Positions 9,077-18,023 of a stretch of 64,000 bases of DNA are shown here, in pieces. Position numbers and translations under genes: made by a program. The notes beneath the pieces were generated by a model, which saw nothing but the letters and a program-made list of their open reading frames with translations, ran no database searches and was not told where the DNA came from. The stretch lies in the NCBI GenBank assembly GCA_002901265.1, contig PPHI01000099.1:1-64000 (forward strand). Direction: 5' to 3'. Origin of the DNA: Rhodopirellula baltica. Its GTDB lineage: Bacteria > Planctomycetota > Planctomycetia > Pirellulales > Pirellulaceae. Position 1 is the first letter of the stretch. Every line of letters begins with the position of its first letter.

Positions 9077-9873
9077 TCGCTGTTCGGGTCAACCATTGCG
9101 ATCTCGGAACGCCGCAGCCAAACGTCACGCCCATCGGCCAATGCGGCTCGCACCCACTCGTCACGGTTTTCCAGCACCGTGACTTCGACGCCTGCAGGCA
9201 AAGGCTCTTTCAGCAACGGCGGTGCCCCGGGCGAATCCGCCGACCGGGCAATCACATCTGAAACGGCGATCACAGCGTCTCGCTGTGGCGTCGGCGGCAC
9301 CAGCAACGTGGCCGCAATCAGTATCAGCCAAGCGACCAACGCGATGCCGGAAAACCATGCGACAACCCGTCGGTTGGTTTGCTGATAAAGCAACGCTGTA
9401 ATGGCAAAAGCCAAAAACGCGATCGCCGTGATCCCGCCCCAATCACCAACGCGGACCAGCTGGCGCCAATCAAACATCGCCCCAATTGAATTGCTGTCAT
9501 CTCTTGGGACAGGTACCCAACTGGGCAACAGACTCCGAGCGTGACGAAGGTTCCGCTGGGCTTTCGCGTTATCCGGTTCGAGTTCCAACGCCCGTCGATA
9601 GGCGAGCACTGCCGCGGACAAGTTCTCGGCACCGATCGCGGCGTTGCCAAGGTTGATCCACAGCGATGCGGTCACACGATCGCCTTGCTGATCGACGGCC
9701 TTGTCAAAGTAGGCTTGTGCGATTTCAAAACGTTCGGTTCGCAATCCGCGGTCGGTCGTTTCCAAGGCAAGCTGGTAGCTGTCGATCCCTTGGCGCAGCA
9801 ATTCGGTCGGGTCGGCTGATCGTCCGACAGAGGCTGATCCAAAGATGAACAGGATGAGGAGGGTAGCACGCAT
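9034..9873 (-). CDS. BatE-like TPR/SH3 membrane protein
   Basis: The 279-residue protein has a signal peptide (MRATLLILFIFGSASVGRSA), TPR units (about residues 30-105, including AVLAYRRALELEPDNAKAQRNL), two adjacent transmembrane segments (about 140-200) and a C-terminal SH3-like domain (VEVTVLENRDEWVRAALADGRDVWLRR). This is the layout of BatE, normally the last gene of the Bat aerotolerance operon with BatA/B/D and a MoxR ATPase. None of those partners is nearby, so here it stands alone. The start was moved to the ATG before the signal peptide. Its 3' end overlaps the convergent chimera gene by 43 nt. Confidence 0.8.
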   Translation of the reverse strand: MRATLLILFIFGSASVGRSADPTELLRQGIDSYQLALETTDRGLRTERFEIAQAYFDKAVDQQGDRVTASLWINLGNAAIGAENLSAAVLAYRRALELEPDNAKAQRNLRHARSLLPSWVPVPRDDSNSIGAMFDWRQLVRVGDWGGITAIAFLAFAITALLYQQTNRRVVAWFSGIALVAWLILIAATLLVPPTPQRDAVIAVSDVIARSADSPGAPPLLKEPLPAGVEVTVLENRDEWVRAALADGRDVWLRRSEIAMVDPNSDQLVSTSDRVKMPS

Positions 9874-10229
9874 CGCATTGTTTTCGAGAACGAAATTTTT
9901 ACGCGCTGAATCATCGATCGATCGAGAAAAATTGTCAATTGTCAGCAGCGATTTCACGCGGTTCTGACGGGGTGAATGCTCATTCGACTGTGACTCGCCC
10001 TCGGTTTTCTGACCGTCAAACTTGAGCAAGCTTGCACAGATTGGAACTCGATTTGCGACGGTTGTTCTCCCGTTGTCCCAGCTTGGTCGACACTTTTCAA
10101 AACCAAGCCATGTGTGCGAGCTTCCCCCATGGTCGCAACATTGACGGCCAAATGGGCGGGGCCTCTTGCTCCGCGCCGAAGGCTGCTGGGACCTTCACTT
10201 CCCCCAAAGTAGAAATCTAAAAGGAGACA
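9874..10229. other. Divergent intergenic region
   Basis: A 356-bp stretch between the BatE-like gene (minus) and the PDZ gene (plus). It must hold promoters for both. No convincing sigma-70 boxes, repeats or coding frame were found. The only clear signal is the ribosome-binding site AAGGAGA just before the PDZ gene. Confidence 0.5.
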
Positions 10230-11390
10230 ATGATGAAATTGCGAACACGAATTGCTACTGCTGGTGCAGCTGCCGCACTAATGATGCCTGCCGTCCAAGC
10301 GCAAACTGTCGGTGGTGCGATTTCCGACTCGGTGCAAGACAGACTGAGCCCCGGCAATCCGATCGACTCCCGGGATGCATTGGAAAGCGGAATCCGACGT
10401 GCAACAGGCAGCGTAATTCGGGGTAACAGCTTGAACCAAGCCGTCCGAGACGGCGTCGATCAAGCCGCCCAAACCGTTGAACGTCGAGTCAACCCTGACG
10501 GGACGATCCAAAGCAGGGCTACTGTTAATGGTCAAACCACCCTGAATAACCAAGGCTATGGCAACCAAGGTTACATGACCAGCCAAGGTCGTGCGTTGTA
10601 CCAAGGCAACGATGGGCGTTGGTTCTACCTGAACGGTAACGGACAAGCGGTCTATACCAGTGCTCCACAGCAAATGCGAAACAATCACTCGCAGTACTAT
10701 GGACATCAAAACGGTCATGCCTCATCGAATGTCGCATACCAAGACCAATCACAACGAGGTCGTTTGGGTGCTTCGATCGAAGAGACTGACCAAGGTGTAC
10801 GAGTAACCCACGTCGTCCGTGGCAGTGTTGCCGAGAAAGCTGGCTTGCGGACTGGTGACGTGATTGTTACCGCCGATGGCCAAAAGATCGAGTCGCCAAA
10901 CGCCTTGGGACAACGCATCGCCGATGCGGACGCCAACTCACAAATGACGCTCGTTGTGAAACGCGATGGCCAAGAACAAGAACTGCGAGCATCGTTGGGT
11001 GCCAAAGCCAATGCCAGCAGCAGTTCGAACCGTTCGATGCAATCCAAAGAAGCGTTGAACAATCGAGTCAATCAGCTTGAGCAACAACTCAACGAACTTC
11101 GGACCACGATTGATGACCTGCGAAGCGATCTGAAGGCCGACACGACCGATGCGGCTACTGAAGCAACGCAGCCGTTTGCCAGCACGATTCAAAACGGCGT
11201 GAACGACGCAACTGCGGCGACGCGTGATGCTGCCGAAAACGTTGGCAACACCGCCAAGAACGCTACCGAATCGACCAAGAGCACCGCGAACAAGGCTGCC
11301 AACCAGGCAAAGGACGCAGCCAAGAAAACTGGTGAAGCCGTTGAAAATGCGACTGAATCGGTTAGCAACTCGCTCGGTTTGGACCAGTAA
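10230..11390 (+). CDS. Exported PDZ-domain protein with Ala/Thr/Asn-rich helical tail
   Basis: The 386-residue product has a signal peptide (ATAGAAAALMMPAVQAQ), a polar, Gly/Asn/Gln-rich region (about 80-170), one PDZ domain (about 180-255: GRLGASIEETDQGVRVTHVV, then GSVAEKAGLRTGDVIVTADG) and a coiled coil (about 275-305). The last 75 residues are rich in Ala, Lys, Thr, Asn and Glu with about 11-residue periodicity, like LEA/apolipoprotein amphipathic helices. There is no protease triad, so it is a binding protein rather than an HtrA enzyme. A strong ribosome-binding site (AAGGAGA) lies 2 nt before the first of two ATGs, so the second may be used. A strong terminator follows. Role unknown; a cell-envelope or stress protein is a guess. 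Confidence 0.82.
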   Translation: MMKLRTRIATAGAAAALMMPAVQAQTVGGAISDSVQDRLSPGNPIDSRDALESGIRRATGSVIRGNSLNQAVRDGVDQAAQTVERRVNPDGTIQSRATVNGQTTLNNQGYGNQGYMTSQGRALYQGNDGRWFYLNGNGQAVYTSAPQQMRNNHSQYYGHQNGHASSNVAYQDQSQRGRLGASIEETDQGVRVTHVVRGSVAEKAGLRTGDVIVTADGQKIESPNALGQRIADADANSQMTLVVKRDGQEQELRASLGAKANASSSSNRSMQSKEALNNRVNQLEQQLNELRTTIDDLRSDLKADTTDAATEATQPFASTIQNGVNDATAATRDAAENVGNTAKNATESTKSTANKAANQAKDAAKKTGEAVENATESVSNSLGLDQ

Positions 11391-11454
11391 TTGAGTTGAA
11401 CACTCATGTGCTTTGCCCGCAGGTTGACCAGCGAGGCAGAACGAAAACGCAAAG

Positions 11455-11484
11455 TACCCCGCATTACGCCGGGGTATTTTTTTT
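11455..11484 (+). terminator. Rho-independent terminator after the PDZ gene
   Basis: A perfect 7-bp stem TACCCCG/CGGGGTA with an 8-nt loop is followed by eight T residues, 64 nt after the PDZ stop codon. The rest of the roughly 300-bp gap before the AAA gene shows nothing further. Confidence 0.88.
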
Positions 11485-11691
11485 GATTCACCATAGCGAA
11501 TGTGACGACGAATCCATTCTCCCATCATCCGCCCAGCCAAGAAGGGAAGACGATCGACACACAAAATGTTGTGGATTGACGACGATTCTTGAAACATCGT
11601 CTCCATTCGCTTGCCGAACGGCATCGCCATAGGAGTCTCGCCTAGGTTGACGGTATACTCTTCCCATTCAAATTTTCATGAGTGTTGGAAG

Positions 11692-13053
11692 ATGAGCGAC
11701 GAGAAAACGATCGAGAGCCTGCGTCTGGCATTAGAAGTTTCCCCGGACAACGTGCCGCTTCGGTTGCACCTTGCGGAAATTTTAGGCGGGCTTCGCAAGT
11801 ACGAAGATGCCGAGACAATCATTCGCACCGGCATGGCGAAACACCCCGCCGATACCGAATTAAAAATGGCATTGGCAAACGTGTTCTTTCTGCAACAGAA
11901 AGACAACGAAGCGATCGTCTTGCTGGAAACGATTGGCAAAAAGGACGGCCGCTATGCCGAGTCGATGTTGCTGCTGGCGAGGTTGCATTCTCGCTCCGGC
12001 AATCATCGCGAAGCCGCCAATGCCTATCGAACCGCGATCGACGAAAATCCAGAACTCGCTGACGACACGCTGAGCGAAGAGCTCGGTGTCTATCCGTCTG
12101 CCGCTTGGGGACAAGCGGAACAGCCATCCGAACCTTGGCGTCAGGCACAACCGGCTGGTGATCAACAAGGTCCCCCACAATCGACATTCGAACTCGAACG
12201 ACCAGACGTTTCGTTCGATAACGTCGGCGGGATGGAGTCGATCAAAGAGGAAATTCGGATGAAGATCATTCATCCGTTGACGCATCCGGAGATCTACAAG
12301 GCGTACGGCAAGTCGATCGGTGGCGGGATCCTGATGTACGGCCCACCGGGATGCGGCAAGACCCATTTAGCGCGTGCGACCGCGGGCCAAGTGAATGCCA
12401 AATTTTTGTCTGTGGGCATCCACCAAATTTTGGATATGTGGATCGGCAACAGTGAAAAACAACTACATGCGTTGTTCGAACAGGCACGACGCAACTCGCC
12501 ATGTGTCTTGTTCTTTGACGAAGTCGATGCCCTGGGTGCTTCGCGTACCGACATGAAAACCAGCGGCAGCCGGCACCTGATCAATCAGTTCTTGTCGGAA
12601 CTCGACGGCGTCAACGCATCCAACGAAGGCGTGTTGATCTTGGCAGCGACCAACGCCCCTTGGCATCTCGATTCGGCATTCCGACGACCAGGGCGGTTTG
12701 ATCGCGTCTTGTTTGTGCCACCGCCAGACCGGACGGCACGTGGGGCAATTTTGGAAATCATGTTGAGCGGCAAACCGGTCGACAACATTGCCCATGACAC
12801 GCTGGCAAAGAAGTCCGATGGCTTCAGCGGCGCCGATCTGAAAGCGGTCATTGACGTCGCGATCGAAGCGAAACTGACCGAAGCGATGAAAGCGGGGATT
12901 CCAAAGCCGCTGACAACCAAAGACCTGCAACAAGCCCTTTCGAAGGTCAAACCGTCAACCAGCGAGTGGTTTTCGACTGCGAAGAACTATGCACTGTTCT
13001 CAAACCAAGGCGGTGCATACGACGACATCTTGGATTATCTGAAACTGCGATAG
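11692..13053 (+). CDS. TPR-AAA+ ATPase
   Basis: The 453-residue protein joins an N-terminal TPR region (about residues 1-145) to a single AAA+ module (about 170-420) of the classical p97/FtsH/spastin clade. Visible motifs are Walker A GPPGCGKT, Walker B VLFFDEVDAL, sensor-1 ILAATNAPW and the arginine-finger segment RRPGRFDR. AAA proteins of this clade remodel or unfold protein complexes; the TPR part would select the substrate. No transmembrane segment or protease domain is present. The ATG is preceded by GGAAG; an upstream in-frame start would add a non-family extension. The next gene follows after 4 nt and also starts with TPRs, so the two products probably work as a pair. Confidence 0.9.
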   Translation: MSDEKTIESLRLALEVSPDNVPLRLHLAEILGGLRKYEDAETIIRTGMAKHPADTELKMALANVFFLQQKDNEAIVLLETIGKKDGRYAESMLLLARLHSRSGNHREAANAYRTAIDENPELADDTLSEELGVYPSAAWGQAEQPSEPWRQAQPAGDQQGPPQSTFELERPDVSFDNVGGMESIKEEIRMKIIHPLTHPEIYKAYGKSIGGGILMYGPPGCGKTHLARATAGQVNAKFLSVGIHQILDMWIGNSEKQLHALFEQARRNSPCVLFFDEVDALGASRTDMKTSGSRHLINQFLSELDGVNASNEGVLILAATNAPWHLDSAFRRPGRFDRVLFVPPPDRTARGAILEIMLSGKPVDNIAHDTLAKKSDGFSGADLKAVIDVAIEAKLTEAMKAGIPKPLTTKDLQQALSKVKPSTSEWFSTAKNYALFSNQGGAYDDILDYLKLR

Positions 13054-13057
13054 CGAC

Positions 13058-14458
13058 ATGGACCAATACGATTCTTATCTCAACCGAGCCCAGTTGCTCG
13101 CGGCACAGGACCGCTATGAACTTGCCGAAGAGGCGTTGCGTCAGGCGATCGGGATCGATCCTGACCAGGGTGGCGCGTACGCGATGCTGGCGCTGATCAA
13201 GTGTGCCCAAAAATCCTACGGCGAAGCCACCGAACTGGCGCAGCGTAGTGTGATGCTGGACCCTGACAACCCCGGTGCACACTACTCGCTCGCGTCGGTG
13301 CTTTACCATCGTGACAAGTATGCTGACGCGATCAAATCGATTGATGCGGCGATCCAGTTGCAACCCGCTGATCCGGATTTCCATGGCTTGCAAAGCTTGA
13401 TTGCGATCCAACAGTACCGCTGGAACGATGCCCTGAATGCTGCCGAAACAGGATTGCAGTTCGACCCCGACCACAACACCTGCAACAACACGCGGGCCGT
13501 CGCGTTAACCAAATTGGGACGGCGCGACGAAGCCGGTGCGACAATCGATTCGGTGTTGGCCAACAATCCCGAAGACGCGTTTTCACATGCCAACAATGGC
13601 TGGACGAAACTGCATGCGGGAAAGCCCGACGAAGCGGCCGAGCACTTCAAAGAAGCATTGCGGTTGGAACCCAATAACAGCTGGGCACGAAGCGGCATCA
13701 TTGAATCGCTGAAGGCAAAGAACATCATCTACCGCCAGTTTCTACGGTACGTATTGTGGGTATCGCGATTTCCGCCGAAGACACAACTGTTCGCATTCAT
13801 CGGCGTAATCATCGTGCTGCAGTTGCTGATCCGCCTTCCCGATGACGGCAGCGTGATCAAGCTGTTCGGGTTGCTGCTCGCGCTTGTGTACATGATCTTT
13901 GTCGGCACGATGTGGCTCGCCAGCCCGCTGTTTGATTTGTTGCTTCGCGCGAGCCGCTACGGCAGGATGGTTTTAACCGATGACCGGAGGGCAGACACGA
14001 ACTACTTGATGATCGCAATTGCTGCGGTTGCGATCTTAATCTCGGGTCCGATTGCGACACAGCTTCGTTCGCAAGACGTGATCCATTACGCGATCTTGCT
14101 GATGCCGGTGGCCGTCTGCTTAAACACGCCAAGGACCGCCAGGCGAAAACAAGCTGCTGCAGCCGTCATCGCGATCTTTTTAATTGCTGGTTTCTATTGG
14201 TATCGCTGGTACATCAACCCTGGCGTCGATGGATTCACATCACTTCGCGAGATCATCGACTACGTTAAAGAGATTGATTCGTATGTCGCTTTAGAGCCGG
14301 CAGAGAGCGGCGCGGAACAAGGTGTCGAAATATCGGTATCCAAAGTCAACGCGATCACCGCTTATTTCCAAAATCAAAATCGCTTGCATGATTTCTTTTT
14401 CTGGCCTGCGATCGCGATGACTTGGTTATCAGATTACTTCCACCGGACCTCACGCTAG
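13058..14458 (+). CDS. TPR protein with C-terminal multi-pass membrane domain
   Basis: The 466-residue product has about six TPR units in residues 1-215 (for example DNPGAHYSLASVLYHRDKYADAI), then five or six hydrophobic segments between about 230 and 460. With the TPRs on the cytoplasmic face it would be a membrane docking platform. It starts 4 nt after the TPR-AAA gene, indicating tight coexpression. I infer that the ATPase acts at the membrane through this protein. No enzyme motif is seen. Confidence 0.84.
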   Translation: MDQYDSYLNRAQLLAAQDRYELAEEALRQAIGIDPDQGGAYAMLALIKCAQKSYGEATELAQRSVMLDPDNPGAHYSLASVLYHRDKYADAIKSIDAAIQLQPADPDFHGLQSLIAIQQYRWNDALNAAETGLQFDPDHNTCNNTRAVALTKLGRRDEAGATIDSVLANNPEDAFSHANNGWTKLHAGKPDEAAEHFKEALRLEPNNSWARSGIIESLKAKNIIYRQFLRYVLWVSRFPPKTQLFAFIGVIIVLQLLIRLPDDGSVIKLFGLLLALVYMIFVGTMWLASPLFDLLLRASRYGRMVLTDDRRADTNYLMIAIAAVAILISGPIATQLRSQDVIHYAILLMPVAVCLNTPRTARRKQAAAAVIAIFLIAGFYWYRWYINPGVDGFTSLREIIDYVKEIDSYVALEPAESGAEQGVEISVSKVNAITAYFQNQNRLHDFFFWPAIAMTWLSDYFHRTSR

Positions 14459-14505
14459 GACAACAGATTGCCTGGTCCACTCGTGCGATCCGCATTGATA
14501 ACTCA

Positions 14506-14868
14506 TCAGGCATCGGTTGCGGAACTCACGTTCGCGGGCTTGGGGTCCTCCGTGTCGTCAGCAGGATTCTTTGTTTCCCAACGTGCGAGTTCGTCAAACT
14601 TGGATTCGATTTTGGCTGCCATCGATGAGAGCTCGCCGCCACGGTGCATGGCACGCTCGCCACACTGATCTTTGACACGTGCATCGAGCTCTGTCTGAAT
14701 CGACATCCCTTTCTTGTTTCGAAAACCGGACATTAGAAGCGAACGAATTAGCTGTTCGCAGCGATCGTCGGATAGCGATGCTTCGCCCTGCAAAACCTCG
14801 CAACAATGTGCTGCCAACGAATCTAACTGGGCTTCGATCTCGGGGTTCGTCTTTGTTTCTGTGTTCAT
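14506..14868 (-). CDS. Small soluble protein of unknown function
   Basis: A 120-residue acidic protein, MNTETKTNPEIEAQ at the start and a low-complexity C-terminus. It contains a CC pair near residue 23 and helical, charged sequence. No family recognised. The ATG chosen excludes an upstream extension with unrelated composition. It converges with the TPR membrane gene (47 nt gap) and is divergent from the Tat-exported protein, with about 280 bp between their starts. Confidence 0.62.
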   Translation of the reverse strand: MNTETKTNPEIEAQLDSLAAHCCEVLQGEASLSDDRCEQLIRSLLMSGFRNKKGMSIQTELDARVKDQCGERAMHRGGELSSMAAKIESKFDELARWETKNPADDTEDPKPANVSSATDA

Positions 14869-15150
14869 AATTGTGCCTGTCCTGCTGGTGGATGAAATGA
14901 TCCGGCAAATCAACGGGAGAATACCGCGAGTCGCCGTGATCACGGATCGAAGACTGCTTGGTGTTGCAATGACTGTGCCAAGGTTCTGCACTCCTTCCGA
15001 GCGACGCTCTGTGGCGATCGCACCGAAAATCGGCTGGCGAAGAATCGACCACGCTGACTAGACAGTGACCAATATTTGGGAGTTGTGCCGAAAAACGTTA
15101 GAATAACGTCCCCCCTGCTCTGCCCTTCCCTCCCCTATTCGGAGCTTCTG

Positions 15151-16125
15151 ATGACGCACAAATTGACGCGACGACGCTTCGCTAGCACTGGCGGACTTCT
15201 TGTGGCAGGCGGCTTAGCCACAGGATTGGCAAACCAACCGCAATACTCCTTCGCCGCGATCGAAGCGATCGAGCAGCAGCGTCTGATAGAGCTCGGCCTC
15301 AACGCGCTCGCCCGATCTCCCGATATGAATTACTTCGCTGACGGACACCGAGGGGCGGCGATGATTTCGGCACACCTGATGTGTGTGAATAACCAGTTCG
15401 ACGATCAAGCAGCTCAGCGAATCAACCAGCTGTTTAATCTGAACTGGGCAAACTCGAAACTCTGCCAACCGTTCGCGGAAGGCGACCGAGTGGAAGACGC
15501 GACTGAACAGGTTGGCAAAGCCTTGGCCGAAGGCAGCGGTGTTCTTCGCGAAGTTGGCCATGATGCTATTTTTGCGATGCACGCCATCAAAGGCTTTCGC
15601 ATGATGCCGCAGCTTGCGACCCAAGAACGAGTGACCGGTGTTTGCGAACTGCTGCGGTCGATCAAGCCTTGGCGCGACGTCGCGCCTGATCCGTCGATCG
15701 AACCACCGCCCTTTTCCAACGCGGTCGAAGCCTCTCGATTTGTCCTGCAAGAAGCGAGCGACGCGATCGACCGATTCTCCGGCTTTGGGCAAGGCTTCGC
15801 AGGACACATGCTGACGTTTGGCCAATCGCTGATCGAGATGGCGGCGATGGGTGATGTGGAATGGGCGGAAAGCTGCCGCGTCGCGTTTTGCAAATACGTT
15901 ACGGTAACACGCCAAGGGCCAAAGGACGGTGATCGCAAAATCAAAGACCACCGGTTCAGTAAACTTCGGCCCGACGATACCGAATACTGGCAACAACGTG
16001 GCGATAAAACGCTGGGTATCGGGCATGTCTTTAAGTACCCCTACGCCTATTACGATTTGCTTTCACGCGCAAACTCGCCAGAACTTCGACAGTCATTCGA
16101 CGCAAAGGCTTGGCAGCTCTTCTAG
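15151..16125 (+). CDS. Tat-exported protein of unknown function
   Basis: The 324-residue protein opens with a clear twin-arginine signal, LTRRRFASTGGLLVAGGLATG, so it is exported folded and may carry a cofactor. The mature part is mostly helical, with scattered His and Cys, and no family I recognise. The ATG at 15151 places the RR motif about seven residues in, as is usual; the frame extends upstream to 15076 without plausible signal-peptide logic. It appears monocistronic. Confidence 0.75.
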   Translation: MTHKLTRRRFASTGGLLVAGGLATGLANQPQYSFAAIEAIEQQRLIELGLNALARSPDMNYFADGHRGAAMISAHLMCVNNQFDDQAAQRINQLFNLNWANSKLCQPFAEGDRVEDATEQVGKALAEGSGVLREVGHDAIFAMHAIKGFRMMPQLATQERVTGVCELLRSIKPWRDVAPDPSIEPPPFSNAVEASRFVLQEASDAIDRFSGFGQGFAGHMLTFGQSLIEMAAMGDVEWAESCRVAFCKYVTVTRQGPKDGDRKIKDHRFSKLRPDDTEYWQQRGDKTLGIGHVFKYPYAYYDLLSRANSPELRQSFDAKAWQLF

Positions 16126-16442
16126 TCACAGGCCGCTTGCCTGACTGCACTCAATCGCCCGCTTGAAACCTTGTGGACAACCTTGCGGTACGAGCACAAT
16201 CTCGGCCGTTTTAACGACAGTGCCGAGAAAACGCTTGTGCGCTGGCGCCCAGTCCCCCAGGATAAAGAACGACCCCACCTTTGCGGGTGAAAGTCTCTCC
16301 CATTCGGGACGCCTCCCACACCACTGCTGACGCGTTTCCGAAACGGGCAGATGACTTGCAGCGGGCACCTTGTCGCAATTCCCGGTGACAGCGTGCGAGC
16401 TGTCTTGATTTCAAGCACGGGAAAACAAGAGGACTGGAAACG
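16126..16442. other. Intergenic region upstream of the lipoprotein-DUF1559 pair
   Basis: A 317-bp gap. It contains short weak inverted repeats (CGTTTC-C-GAAACG near 16338 and ACCC..GGGT near 16275) but no coding frame with a start and family-like sequence. It probably holds the promoter and leader of the small lipoprotein gene, whose ribosome-binding site GAGGACTGG lies just before 16443. Confidence 0.4.
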
Positions 16443-16643
16443 ATGAAGCATGGCAATCTTGCCGTTGTGATCGCCTTGGCCGGACTTGGCTTGATCACCA
16501 ACATCGGATGCGACGGCAGCAAGGAAGCCCAAGGCCCTGAGGCTGGCGCGATTGAGGAGTACCTCAACGAGCACCCTGAAGAACGCGAGGACAACCCGGA
16601 CGAATTCGAGAGTGAGGAGGACGAATTTGCGGCCGGAAGTTAG
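16443..16643 (+). CDS. Small acidic putative lipoprotein
   Basis: A 66-residue protein with a hydrophobic leader (HGNLAVVIALAGLGLITNIGC) ending in a cysteine at residue 23, then an extremely acidic tail rich in Glu and Asp. The lipobox is imperfect (N-I-G-C), so lipid attachment is likely but not certain. Small lipoproteins of this kind commonly sit beside DUF1559 genes in planctomycetes, and the DUF1559 gene follows here by 66 nt. Confidence 0.68.
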   Translation: MKHGNLAVVIALAGLGLITNIGCDGSKEAQGPEAGAIEEYLNEHPEEREDNPDEFESEEDEFAAGS

Positions 16644-16682
16644 ACGCATTTGAAGCGTTTTATTTCGCCCCAAGGGGCTTTT
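16644..16682 (+). promoter_or_regulatory. Two small hairpins between lipoprotein and DUF1559 genes
   Basis: ACGC-N7-GCGT followed by TTTATTT, then GCCC-CAAG-GGGC followed by TTTT. Both stems are short (4 bp, second up to 5). They could attenuate transcription into the DUF1559 gene or set different message levels. Weak evidence. Confidence 0.35.
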
Positions 16683-16709
16683 CTACCTGAGACTTGGGAG
16701 ATGAGTTTG

Positions 16710-17954
16710 ATGAGCAGACGTAGTGGCAAAAGCGGTTTCACATTGGTGGAGCTGTTGGTCGTGATCGCAATCATCGGAATCCTTGTCGGATTATTATTGC
16801 CCGCCGTTCAGGCGGCACGTGAGGCAGCTCGCCGAATGAGCTGCAGTAATAATTTCAAGCAAATCGGCTTGGCAATCCATAACTATCATTCCAACTACAA
16901 AATGCTGCCCGCCAATCGAGGCGGGACTGCACGAGTTCACGGAAACAATGCGCCGCAATCGCGGGAAGCTCGCCCGATCGGCGGCTCCTATGGCGGTAAC
17001 AATCTTCACAACCTAAGCGTTCATGTTCAGCTTTGTCCGTTCTTTGAACAGCAAGGACTGTGGGATCAAATTAGCAATCCGTTCCGAGTTCGCGAGCCAG
17101 CGTCGGCGGCGGGGCAATACGAATTTAGCCCAATGGGCCCCAACGCGGATATCTCGTTGGCCCAGCATGCGCAATTCCAATACGATCCGTGGTTGACGGA
17201 GGTACCGATGCTTCGCTGCCCCAGTGATCCGGGGCAAGGCTTGGCCGCTCAGTCACGAGTCAACTATGGCATGTGTCTTGGCGACGCGTTGCAGTTCCAA
17301 AACACCGGCGGCCGCAACCAAGACGGCTCGTTCGCAAACCCTGGACACCCACGTGCGAAGTCAACTTGTCGGGGGATGTTTTTCCCGCGACTTTACACTC
17401 GATTCCGTGACGTCCTTGATGGACTATCCAATACGATCATGGCAGGCGAGATGAACACGCACCTCAACGATCGCAATGTAACCACACAAGCGGTCGACGA
17501 AGGCAACCTGGCACGCCTGATGGCCAACCCGTCGGTTTGCGCCGAAGATGTCGATGCCGAACGACCGCGTTTTTGGCATCCGACCAATGCAACGCTGACC
17601 GGTGGCAACCAGGGTCAACGCGGATTCAAATGGTCGAGCGGTTACTGCGTTCACACCGGAATCACAACGATCCTTCCGCCCAACAGCCCGATCTGCAGCA
17701 GCGGGCCGGGCACTTGGCGTCCGGGCATCTATGGCCCAAGCAGCCGACACCAGGGCGGAGCACACCTGCTGCTAGGAGATGGTTCGGTCGTGTTTATGAC
17801 CGACTCGGTCGAAGCGGGACAGACGACAGCCGGGATGGTGATCTGGAATGGCACCGACGCTCGGTCGCCGGGAATGCCCAGTCCGTATGGCCTTTGGGGT
17901 GCGCTCGGAACGCGGGCCAACAACGAGATCATCGACGAACCGCTCAGCGAATAG
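16710..17954 (+). CDS. DUF1559 prepilin-like protein
   Basis: A 414-residue protein with a type IV prepilin/pseudopilin N-terminus: [20 protein letters not shown], where cleavage after G precedes FTLVELL, then [12 protein letters not shown]. The body is the DUF1559 (SBP_bac_10) domain, and the C-terminus has H-X9-DG ([14 protein letters not shown]). These proteins are strongly expanded in planctomycetes; a role in surface fibres or secretion is proposed but unproven. Of two ATGs, 16710 has a GGGAG box at a normal 9-nt spacing, whereas 16701 directly abuts it. A terminator-like hairpin follows. Confidence 0.93.
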   Translation: MSRRSGKSGFTLVELLVVIAIIGILVGLLLPAVQAAREAARRMSCSNNFKQIGLAIHNYHSNYKMLPANRGGTARVHGNNAPQSREARPIGGSYGGNNLHNLSVHVQLCPFFEQQGLWDQISNPFRVREPASAAGQYEFSPMGPNADISLAQHAQFQYDPWLTEVPMLRCPSDPGQGLAAQSRVNYGMCLGDALQFQNTGGRNQDGSFANPGHPRAKSTCRGMFFPRLYTRFRDVLDGLSNTIMAGEMNTHLNDRNVTTQAVDEGNLARLMANPSVCAEDVDAERPRFWHPTNATLTGGNQGQRGFKWSSGYCVHTGITTILPPNSPICSSGPGTWRPGIYGPSSRHQGGAHLLLGDGSVVFMTDSVEAGQTTAGMVIWNGTDARSPGMPSPYGLWGALGTRANNEIIDEPLSE

Positions 17955-17970
17955 CCGATGGGTTTACTGA

Positions 17971-18018
17971 CGACCTCCCACAAGCAACGCTTGCTGCGTG
18001 GATGCTTGTGGGTGGTCG
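17971..18018. terminator. Long inverted repeat between convergent genes
   Basis: A 16-bp inverted repeat with one mismatch (arms 17971-17986 and 18003-18018, 16-nt loop) sits between the convergent stops of the DUF1559 and K+ channel genes. There is no T-tract, so it may be a bidirectional terminator or an mRNA-end stabiliser. Confidence 0.6.
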
Positions 18019-18023
18019 ACGGA

